5,278 bases of DNA, from NCBI GenBank assembly GCA_938023885.1, contig CALJCU010000442.1:1-5278 (forward strand), written 5' to 3'. The stretch's first letter is position 1. The number at the start of each line of letters is the position of its first letter. Positions 1-5,278 of this stretch are shown here, one piece after another. This stretch comes from an uncultured Prevotella sp. GTDB lineage: Bacteria; Bacteroidota; Bacteroidia; Bacteroidales; Bacteroidaceae. A program made the position numbers and the translations under genes. Below the pieces are notes generated by a model. The model made no database searches. It saw only the letters and a program-made list of their open reading frames with translations, and was not told the DNA's origin.

Positions 1-118
1 GGTTCTTATAGGTAGTCTTTTCCGGTGGAGTCGGTACATCATTGTTGAAAGGAGAGGTACAGGAGAGTAACAGAAGGCTAAATCCTGTAAGTAATAATAG
101 AATTCTTTTCATAATCAT
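1..118 (-). CDS. Lipoprotein N-terminus (partial, runs off left edge)
   Basis: This is the start of a gene that continues beyond the left edge; 39 complete codons are visible. The translation begins MIMKRILLLLTGFSLLLLSC and continues TSPFNNDVPTPPEK. It has a short basic n-region (K4, R5), a leucine-rich core and a clear lipobox, L17-L18-S19-C20, so signal peptidase II would cleave before Cys20 and leave a lipidated, membrane-anchored protein. The stretch after the Cys is rich in Pro, Thr and Asn, as in a flexible tether. It lacks the strongly acidic run typical of Bacteroides surface-export signals, so surface exposure is uncertain. An alternative start is the ATG at 112. The start lies 17 bp after the GH3 stop with no promoter between, so the two genes are probably co-transcribed. 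Function cannot be told: in such loci it could be a glycan-binding lipoprotein or another glycosidase. Confidence 0.82.
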   Translation of the reverse strand, partial: MIMKRILLLLTGFSLLLLSCTSPFNNDVPTPPEKTTYKN

Positions 119-135
119 TATGGTTGAATAAATGT

Positions 136-2556
136 TTACAAGTTGATCTTGGCTCTCAAAGAGAGGTCGGCTGACGATGTTCCCACAAGTATTTCGTATT
201 CTCCCGGGACGACAATGAAACGATGAGAATCGGTGTCATAGTGTGAAAAGGCGCTTTCATCGAGTTCTATCGTTACTTGTTTGCTTTCTCCCCGCTGCAG
301 TTTCACCTTTTCATAGCCTTTCAGTTCCTTGTAAGGGACCGGTTCCCGGCTCTGCGCGCAATGTACGTAAAGCTGGCAGACCTCATCGGCTGCTCTGTTC
401 CCGACATTCTTCACCGTAAAGGTCACAGCTACTTTGCTGTTGTCTTTCTTCTCAACGTGCAGCCCGTTATAGGCAAAGGCAGAGTAGCTTAATCCATAAC
501 CAAACGGGAAGAGAGGCCTCTTGCCGGTTCTGTCGTAGCCCCGATAACCCAGGAACAGGCCTTCGGAGTAGAGTACACGCTTGTGGACGACATCCCTGTT
601 ATCGTAGTAACTGTTGTAGACAGGGTTGTCTTCCCACTTCTCTTCGATGCTGATAGGGAGCTTTCCACTGGGCGACACCTTGCCTGTCAGGATTTCTGCA
701 ATGGCCTGTCCGCCCTCTTGTCCGGGATACCAGGCCATCAATGCAGCCTTGGTCTTGTCTATCCATGGCTTGAAACGGATACCGCCGCCGCTGTTTACAA
801 CGACGATAGTCTTCTTACAGTTGGCCGTTGCCATGTTGATAAGGTATTGCTGCCATGTGCTTAGTTCGAAAGGACGGTCGAAATCTTCGCCTTCAGAGTC
901 GCTGTTGAAGCCTACACACACGACGGCATTGTCTGCTTTTGACAGTTTTTCTTTCATCAGTTCTGCGTTCAGCTTTGCCATATCCAGATGGACAGAAGCT
1001 CCTTGATCCCACTCGAAGTATTCTGCACAGAGGTGATAGGTTTTTCCTTTTTCCAGCTTTACACAGGCTTCTTTTGAGGTAACGCCGTGTGTCCGCCAGT
1101 CGGCCAGCACCTCTTTGTCGTCAATCTTGAAGCGGTAGCCATCGTCGCCATTCATGGAAATTCTGATGATTTCATCTGTCTTGGGCTGATAAGTGGCCGT
1201 CCAGCGTGCAGAGAAATGGTCCTTTGGCATGCCTTCGCCGGGGCTGTCGTTGCCCCAGTCGTGGCTGATGCCCTTTTCGTTGCGGCTTATTACCGCTGCT
1301 CCGGCAAGGTCCCTGTTATCATAATAGGTGGCTTTGAAGGTAAGAACAAGCGGCATGGTGTATTGACTTTCTGACAGAAGCGAAGCCTGCCTGCCCTTAA
1401 GGGCTTGTAATCCTTTCCATACAGAGGTGCTGGAGTAAGGCTCTACGGATCCGCTTCCGCCCCCTTTGGGAAGGTTGTCGGCGTTGGGTCCAAAGACCAC
1501 TGCCGAGCCCTTTAGTGGCAGCACGCCCTCCTCGTTCTTCAACAGCACGATTCCTTCGCGGGCATCGTCCAGTGCTGTGGCCTTTGACGAGGCGATATCC
1601 TTTCCGGTCGGAACAGCTGTACGGGGTGCATCGAGGAGCCCGAATGATGAAAGGGTCTGCAGGATGTGTTCCACCTGTTGGTCAATCATGCTCTCTTTGA
1701 TGATTCCGTTCTTCAAGGCCGGCAGGAGTTCTTTCGCATTCATGAACTTCCCGCTGGGCATTTCGAGGTCGAGACCGCCGAGAACGGCCATTGGTCCGGA
1801 ATAAACCGACACCCAGTCGGACATCAGGATACCCTTGAAGCCCCACTGATTGCGCAACACTTCGCGGTTGAGCCATGCGTTTTCTGTAGCATGGACACCG
1901 TTGATAAGGTTATAACTGCTCATGACCGCTCCTACATGAGCTTCTTGGACAGCCTTGCGAAAAGCGGGAAAGTAAATCTCTTGGATGGTTCTTTCGTCGG
2001 CGTCAGAGCTTACAGCGTGGCGATTCCATTCCTGATTATTCATGGCAAAGTGCTTTACTGTGGCAATAACCCCTTGCGATTGTACACCGAGAATATACGC
2101 TTTGGCTGTTTCACTGACAAGATACGGATCCTCTCCGAAGTACTCAAAGTTCCGCCCGTCCATAGGGGCACGGTAGATGTTGACACCCGGTCCGAGGATA
2201 AACCCCAGTCCATACTGGCGGGAGTCGCGTCCGAGACTCTCGCCGACACGTCTTGCCATGGCTCTGTTCCATGTTGCTGCGGTGAGAATCCCGCATGGAT
2301 ACATGGTGCTCTTCACATTGTTGCGTACGCCTTGAGGGCCGTCGGCCATCTTTACTTCCGGCAGACCAAGGCGTGGAATAGGACGAATGGAGAAGTCTCT
2401 ATAACCTGATATGTAGGAGATCTTCTCTTCCAAGGTCATTTGTCGGGTAATAGACTTGGCCTTTTCGATATCGCTTTGACGAATGATACCGTTCTGTGCC
2501 CATGCGAAAGTGGTGCAAGACAAAAGGGCGGCCGCAAATACATATTTTTTTATCAT
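136..2556 (-). CDS. Exported GH3 glycosidase with PA14 insert and Fn3-like C-terminus (beta-glucosidase/beta-xylosidase type)
   Basis: This 806-residue enzyme should remove terminal beta-linked sugars from oligosaccharides by a retaining mechanism. A signal peptide (residues 1-20, ending AWA before Gln21) directs export. The GH3 N-terminal barrel spans about 36-310 and carries DGPQG (Asp72), GRNFEYFGEDP (134-144), VKHF (Lys168, His169) and the nucleophile motif MSDW with Asp247. The GH3 C-terminal domain starts near 332 (AREGIVLLKN) and is interrupted at about 399-529 by a PA14 domain (YYDNRDLAG, DDGYRFKIDD). It resumes with SEGEDFDR, where Glu557 aligns with the acid/base of PA14-type GH3 enzymes, then PGQEGG and FPFGYGLSYS. 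An Fn3-like domain (about 705-800) closes the protein. PA14 inserts in GH3 enzymes are known to shape the substrate site. The ORF extends upstream to a TTG at 2592, but that codon lies inside the -7 box, so ATG 2556 with its signal peptide is preferred. Substrate (glucoside or xyloside) cannot be settled from motifs. The gene is intact. Confidence 0.95.
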   Translation of the reverse strand: MIKKYVFAAALLSCTTFAWAQNGIIRQSDIEKAKSITRQMTLEEKISYISGYRDFSIRPIPRLGLPEVKMADGPQGVRNNVKSTMYPCGILTAATWNRAMARRVGESLGRDSRQYGLGFILGPGVNIYRAPMDGRNFEYFGEDPYLVSETAKAYILGVQSQGVIATVKHFAMNNQEWNRHAVSSDADERTIQEIYFPAFRKAVQEAHVGAVMSSYNLINGVHATENAWLNREVLRNQWGFKGILMSDWVSVYSGPMAVLGGLDLEMPSGKFMNAKELLPALKNGIIKESMIDQQVEHILQTLSSFGLLDAPRTAVPTGKDIASSKATALDDAREGIVLLKNEEGVLPLKGSAVVFGPNADNLPKGGGSGSVEPYSSTSVWKGLQALKGRQASLLSESQYTMPLVLTFKATYYDNRDLAGAAVISRNEKGISHDWGNDSPGEGMPKDHFSARWTATYQPKTDEIIRISMNGDDGYRFKIDDKEVLADWRTHGVTSKEACVKLEKGKTYHLCAEYFEWDQGASVHLDMAKLNAELMKEKLSKADNAVVCVGFNSDSEGEDFDRPFELSTWQQYLINMATANCKKTIVVVNSGGGIRFKPWIDKTKAALMAWYPGQEGGQAIAEILTGKVSPSGKLPISIEEKWEDNPVYNSYYDNRDVVHKRVLYSEGLFLGYRGYDRTGKRPLFPFGYGLSYSAFAYNGLHVEKKDNSKVAVTFTVKNVGNRAADEVCQLYVHCAQSREPVPYKELKGYEKVKLQRGESKQVTIELDESAFSHYDTDSHRFIVVPGEYEILVGTSSADLSLRAKINL

Positions 2557-2589
2557 TTTGAAAGATTGTTGTATATCTGTTGTTTTGTG

Positions 2590-2597
2590 CAAAGATA
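2590..2597 (-). promoter_or_regulatory. Bacteroidetes-type -7 promoter box for the GH3 gene
   Basis: Read on the minus strand this is TATCTTTG, a full match to the Bacteroidetes primary sigma factor -7 consensus TAnnTTTG, followed by CAC. It ends 33 bp before the GH3 ATG, which implies a leader of roughly 25-30 nt. No good -33 TTTG lies at the usual 19-21 bp spacing; the closest is TTTC at 2624-2621, 23 bp away and on the edge of the direct repeats. A good -7 box with a poor -33 box fits a promoter that needs an activator. That reading is inference, as the start site has not been mapped. Confidence 0.65.
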
Positions 2598-2620
2598 GAG
2601 ATAATCCACAACCGAGATTG

Positions 2621-2659
2621 GAAATATCCAGCCAAAAAATAGAAATATTCAGCCAAAAA
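2621..2659 (-). repeat. Two near-identical 18-bp direct repeats, 21-bp period, candidate activator site
   Basis: The two copies are 2621-2638 and 2642-2659. On the minus strand they read TTTTTGGCTGGATATTTC and TTTTTGGCTGAATATTTC, identical at 17 of 18 positions and separated by 3 bp. They sit just upstream of the -7 box at 2590-2597, so the nearer copy covers about -36 to -53 from the presumed start site. A period of two helical turns puts both copies on one DNA face, as in direct-repeat sites of AraC-family activators. PUL hybrid two-component regulators carry AraC-type DNA-binding domains, so such a regulator is a reasonable candidate. A shorter match (TGGCTGAA, 2673-2666) lies further upstream, out of phase at 18 bp. 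Confidence 0.6.
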
Positions 2660-2679
2660 GGCGGTTTCAGCCACCTTTT
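2656..2679 (-). terminator. Candidate intrinsic terminator after the GH43-epimerase gene
   Basis: In the minus-strand transcript, AAAAGGUGG, a six-base loop CUGAAA and CCGCCUUUU form a nine-base-pair stem with one central G-U wobble, followed by one more U (a five-U run in total). On the opposite strand the wobble becomes a C-A mismatch, so the structure favours minus-strand transcripts. It starts about 60 nt after the stop codon at 2740 and lies upstream of the GH3 promoter, where a terminator closing the upstream unit would be expected. The U run is short and overlaps the distal direct repeat, so termination may be partial. Confidence 0.55.
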
Positions 2680-2739
2680 CGCTCAGTTCTTCTTGCTTGT
2701 TATTTATTTGACAGCTTTTCTAAAGGATAGCCGGCCCGC

Positions 2740-4812
2740 TTACTTTGCAGAAAATTTATACACACAATGACTGTGATAAACCTCTCCCGGCTTTAGGTAA
2801 GGCGAGGGCCACTGTGGCTTGTTAGGGCTGTCGGGGTAGTGCTGCGTCTCCAGACACACGCTTGCATGTCTCGGATAACGGTAGCCATGCTTGCCGGCAA
2901 AGCTGCCGTCCAGGAAGTTTCCGGTATATACCTGCAGGCCGGGCTCATCGGTGAACACCTCCAGCCTGATGCCTGTCTGTGGACTGTAGAGGCTTGCTGC
3001 CACAGCTTTGTCGTTGCCCTTTCCGTGCTTGTAAGTGTTCAGGCACCAGTTATGATCAAATCCCATGGCGTTCTTTGTCATGTCGAAGAGCCGGTTGTTG
3101 ATGTCTTTTGACAGGGGAGCAGGATGCCGGAAGTCCATCGGAGTTCCCTTGACAGGCAGGATTTCGCCCGTAGTCATGTAGGTTGTGTCGCATGGAGTGT
3201 AGCTGTCGGCATTGATATAGAGCACCTGGTCTTCCCCGTTCACCATTGGCTTCCCGTTCAGATTAAAGTAAGAATGGTTCGTCATGTTGATGACGGTTTC
3301 CTTGTCGGTGGTGGCTGTGTAGCGGATGTCGATAGCATTGTCATCGGTCAGAGTATAGGTAACGGCGGCTTCTACCGTCCCCGGGAAGTTGTTGTCCTTG
3401 TCAGGAGAGACAAGTCTGAACTGTATTGTGTGTCCGTTGAGCTTCTTTCCGTCATAAACCTTGTACTGCCAGCCCGTAAACCCGCCATGCAGACAATGCC
3501 CATAATTGTTCCGGGGAAGCTGGATGGTCTCGTTTCCTATTTTGAGACGTCCTTGATTAATACGGTTTGCATAACGTCCGATGCTTGCACCGAAGTCGCT
3601 TCCAAAGTGCTTATAGTCGGAATACTCGGCAATATTGTCATATCCAAGTACCACGTCATGGAGTCTGCCCTCCCTGTCGGGTACCATGAGCGACACGATT
3701 CGTGCCCCGAAGTTGGTAAGACACACCTCCATGCCCTTCTTGTTGGTGAGCGTATACAAGTGGGTCTGCTTCCCTGCTATGTTCATCTCAAAATCGGAAG
3801 GGTTCAGACCGCTTCTGGTCATGCTCCAGCCCGTATGTAGACGCGGCTTTTCTTCCACCCTTGCCGGCGCTTTGTCCAGGATATGCGGCCAACCGTCTTG
3901 CCAGTCAATGCGATCCATATACACCAGCCTGTAAGAGGTGTCGTCGGCTTTTCTCACTCCATGATAGAGGATATAGTCGCGTCCTTCATCGTCAGTGACA
4001 ATCTCGGCGTTGTGTCCGGGGCCTGCTACATCGGCGTTTCCCGCCAGGACGGTTTCGTAATGATTCTCCATTAAAGGCCTGCCTTCTTTGTCGACGTAAG
4101 GACCAAAGAGGTTCTTCGACCGCCCGACGGTGATGTGGTAGGTGCTCTTGTTGCCTTCACAGCAGGTTCCTGCCGAGCCGAAGAGGTAGTAATATCCCCC
4201 GTGGCGGTGGATGCAGGTTGCTTCCATGAATGTCCCTGCTATCTGGACAGATTTGGCATCGGCTTTCAGGCGGAGGCCGTCTGTGGTAAGTTCTGCCCCG
4301 AATATGCCCCGGAACGAGCCCCAGAAAAGATACTTCCTGCCCTGGTCTTCTATGTAGAAGGGGTCGATGCTGTTGCAGACGCCGATGGCTCTGCTCTGGA
4401 TGATGTTGCCTTTGTCCACGAAAGGACCCTCCGGCTTCCTGCTGACAGCCACTCCGATACCTGCATCCCATATGCCTCCCCATACGGATTTGGAGTAATA
4501 CATGACATAGTCATCGCCTACCTTGTTGATGTCCGGTGCCCAGATACCTCCGTCGGGAAGCCATTTAGGGCGTGTCTCATCGGTAAAAGCTGTGCCGACG
4601 AGATTCCAGTGCACCAGATCGGCCGAGTGGAATATCGGTGTGTTGCGTATGTTTTCCGTTGCATACAGATAGAATGTACCGTCGTCTGCCCTTATCACAC
4701 TGGGGTCGGGGGCACTGCTGTCGATTACGGGGTTGGTATAAGCAGTCTGTGCCGATGCCGTCGCGCCGGCCATCAGCATTGAGAAAAGTGCGAGATATAT
4801 TTTCCTTTTCAT
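2740..4812 (-). CDS. Exported GH43 glycosidase fused to aldose 1-epimerase (mutarotase)
   Basis: This 690-residue protein joins two enzymes. Residues 1-21 are a signal peptide (basic MKRK, hydrophobic core, ASA before Gln22). The GH43 module (about 25-325) is arabinanase-like and has the expected triad: base Asp36 in SAPDPSVI, Asp150 in NSIDPFYI and acid Glu197 in FMEATC. CCEG, STYHITVGRS, GPYVD and GPGHN (His267) follow, all common in endo-arabinanases. After a short linker, the aldose 1-epimerase module (about 344-688) has Arg413 in GRYANR, His442 in CLHGG, His513 in NMTNHSYFNL, Asp586 in GFDHNW, Gln627 in EPGLQVYTGN and Glu655 in CLETQ; these match the sugar-binding and catalytic positions of GalM-type mutarotases. 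GH43 enzymes invert configuration, so a tethered mutarotase could equilibrate the released anomer. Exact substrate (arabinan, arabinoxylan or other) is not fixed. The ORF extends to a TTG at 4932 overlapping the upstream gene; ATG 4812 is chosen for its signal peptide. The gap to the upstream gene is 40 bp, suggesting an operon. Confidence 0.93.
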   Translation of the reverse strand: MKRKIYLALFSMLMAGATASAQTAYTNPVIDSSAPDPSVIRADDGTFYLYATENIRNTPIFHSADLVHWNLVGTAFTDETRPKWLPDGGIWAPDINKVGDDYVMYYSKSVWGGIWDAGIGVAVSRKPEGPFVDKGNIIQSRAIGVCNSIDPFYIEDQGRKYLFWGSFRGIFGAELTTDGLRLKADAKSVQIAGTFMEATCIHRHGGYYYLFGSAGTCCEGNKSTYHITVGRSKNLFGPYVDKEGRPLMENHYETVLAGNADVAGPGHNAEIVTDDEGRDYILYHGVRKADDTSYRLVYMDRIDWQDGWPHILDKAPARVEEKPRLHTGWSMTRSGLNPSDFEMNIAGKQTHLYTLTNKKGMEVCLTNFGARIVSLMVPDREGRLHDVVLGYDNIAEYSDYKHFGSDFGASIGRYANRINQGRLKIGNETIQLPRNNYGHCLHGGFTGWQYKVYDGKKLNGHTIQFRLVSPDKDNNFPGTVEAAVTYTLTDDNAIDIRYTATTDKETVINMTNHSYFNLNGKPMVNGEDQVLYINADSYTPCDTTYMTTGEILPVKGTPMDFRHPAPLSKDINNRLFDMTKNAMGFDHNWCLNTYKHGKGNDKAVAASLYSPQTGIRLEVFTDEPGLQVYTGNFLDGSFAGKHGYRYPRHASVCLETQHYPDSPNKPQWPSPYLKPGEVYHSHCVYKFSAK

Positions 4813-4852
4813 TTTGAAGGTTCTCTGAAAGTTATATGACAGTATGTTCTTT

Positions 4853-5278
4853 TTAGTTACTCTGGAAGAATTTTTCCGTTCTCTCAGGGCTGTATAGCTC
4901 CCATAACGAAGCGATTGTCCATCCCGGAGCAAAGATGTTGTTGTAGAATCCCTTGCCGTTCCGGCCGTAATCCCATGTGGTATGCTGCACTACCTCGGGG
5001 TAATAGCCCGGCTTTCCGATGCCGCATAAGTGCCCGGGGGTGGGCAGCAACTGGCAAAGAGAGCTTGTCATGACCTTATCGAGCTGCACAAAACGAGGCT
5101 CATTAGTCTTCTCCCCCAGCCATTTGAAGATGTGGGAAAGCTCGAAAACAAACACGTCAATATGGTTGTTTTCTACCGAGACATTGCCCCATCCGCGTGA
5201 CTTGAAACCTAAATCGCCCAGCATCTGCCCTTGTGCAAAGGGTACATCCCATAAGTAATACCATGATGCAGCAAAGTA
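4853..5278 (-). CDS. C-terminal end of an unrecognised protein (partial, enters from right edge)
   Basis: The reading frame is open from the right edge to a TAA at 4855-4853, giving 141 residues of a C-terminus; the internal ATG at 5224 is not a start. I do not recognise the family. The fragment is rich in Trp, Tyr, Phe and Gly: WYYLWDVPFAQGQ, a helix-like stretch NNHIDVFVFELSHIFKWLGE, then GIGKPGYYPEVVQHTTWDYG, GKGFYNNIFAPGWTIASLWE and a polar tail ending FFQSN. No transmembrane segment is evident. Conserved-looking aromatic and Gly-rich loops alternating with helices would suit an alpha/alpha-toroid carbohydrate-active protein, but this is a guess from composition and neighbourhood. It lies 40 bp upstream of the GH43-epimerase gene on the same strand and no convincing promoter separates them, so the two are probably co-transcribed and act on the same glycan. 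Confidence 0.8.
   Translation of the reverse strand, partial: YFAASWYYLWDVPFAQGQMLGDLGFKSRGWGNVSVENNHIDVFVFELSHIFKWLGEKTNEPRFVQLDKVMTSSLCQLLPTPGHLCGIGKPGYYPEVVQHTTWDYGRNGKGFYNNIFAPGWTIASLWELYSPERTEKFFQSN

Noticed and set aside
564..1320. The string YYDNRD occurs twice in the GH3 protein (about residues 411 and 650)
   Set aside because: One copy is the normal start of the PA14 domain and the other belongs to the region before the FGYGLSY motif; the surrounding sequence is not duplicated, so it is coincidence.
1666..2409. A 247-codon plus-strand open frame opposite the GH3 gene, with similar long frames at 3124-3840 and 4135-4782 opposite GH43-epimerase
   Set aside because: They lie wholly inside strongly supported minus-strand genes, lack recognisable domains, promoters or credible starts, and look like shadow frames produced by the codon use of the real genes.
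2557..2592. A 12-codon N-terminal extension of the GH3 frame
   Set aside because: It begins at a TTG inside the -7 promoter box, so it would not be transcribed from that promoter, and it precedes an ordinary signal peptide.
2730..2735. GCCGGC palindrome just after the GH43-epimerase stop
   Set aside because: A six-base palindrome without a loop or U run is not a terminator; the hairpin at 2679-2656 is the better candidate.
2741..2748. A TACTTTG-like string on the plus strand, a possible divergent promoter
   Set aside because: Spacing inside the box does not fit, there is no -33 partner, and no plus-strand gene follows.
4827..4834. TAACTTTC on the minus strand, a near match to the TAnnTTTG promoter box upstream of GH43-epimerase
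   Set aside because: One consensus base is wrong, no TTTG lies at the right distance upstream, and the 40-bp gap fits co-transcription with the upstream gene.
4813..4932. A 40-codon N-terminal extension of the GH43-epimerase frame
   Set aside because: It begins at TTG, overlaps the end of the upstream gene and would bury the signal peptide; ATG 4812 explains the protein better.
1..5278. tRNA, rRNA, CRISPR array, insertion sequence, integrase or attachment site
   Set aside because: No cloverleaf, spaced repeat array, transposase frame or terminal inverted repeat was seen; the window is almost fully occupied by the genes listed.

Overview
The window comes from a Bacteroidales chromosome, probably Bacteroides, Phocaeicola or Prevotella-like; the genus cannot be fixed from this sequence. 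The evidence is threefold. Start codons lack Shine-Dalgarno sequences and sit in an A-rich TTCAAAATG context. One promoter matches the Bacteroidetes -7 box TAnnTTTG. The gene content is exported carbohydrate-active enzymes packed on one strand, as in a polysaccharide utilization locus (PUL). No SusC/SusD pair or regulator gene lies inside the window, so the PUL assignment is inferred.

All genes read on the minus strand, from right to left. (1) At 5278-4853 is the 141-residue C-terminal end of a protein I do not recognise. (2) After a 40-bp gap, 4812-2740 encodes a 690-residue exported fusion of an N-terminal GH43 glycosidase, arabinanase-like in its motifs, and a C-terminal aldose 1-epimerase (mutarotase). 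The catalytic residues of both modules are present. (3) A 183-bp intergenic stretch (2739-2557) carries a candidate intrinsic terminator, a pair of near-identical direct repeats with a 21-bp period, and a Bacteroidetes-type -7 box about 34 bp upstream of the next start codon. (4) At 2556-136 is an 806-residue exported GH3 glycosidase with an inserted PA14 domain and a C-terminal fibronectin III-like domain. (5) After 17 bp, 118-1 holds the N-terminus of a lipoprotein that runs off the left edge.

The likely picture is a glycan-degradation locus. The GH43 module would cut a pentose-containing polymer or oligosaccharide, its fused mutarotase would equilibrate the anomers released, and the GH3 enzyme would remove terminal beta-linked sugars in the periplasm or at the cell surface. 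The intergenic signals suggest two transcription units: the unknown gene with GH43-epimerase, then GH3 with the lipoprotein. The second unit may have its own activator-controlled promoter. Most interesting are the GH43-mutarotase fusion and the 21-bp-period direct repeats just upstream of the GH3 promoter, which resemble an AraC-type binding site.
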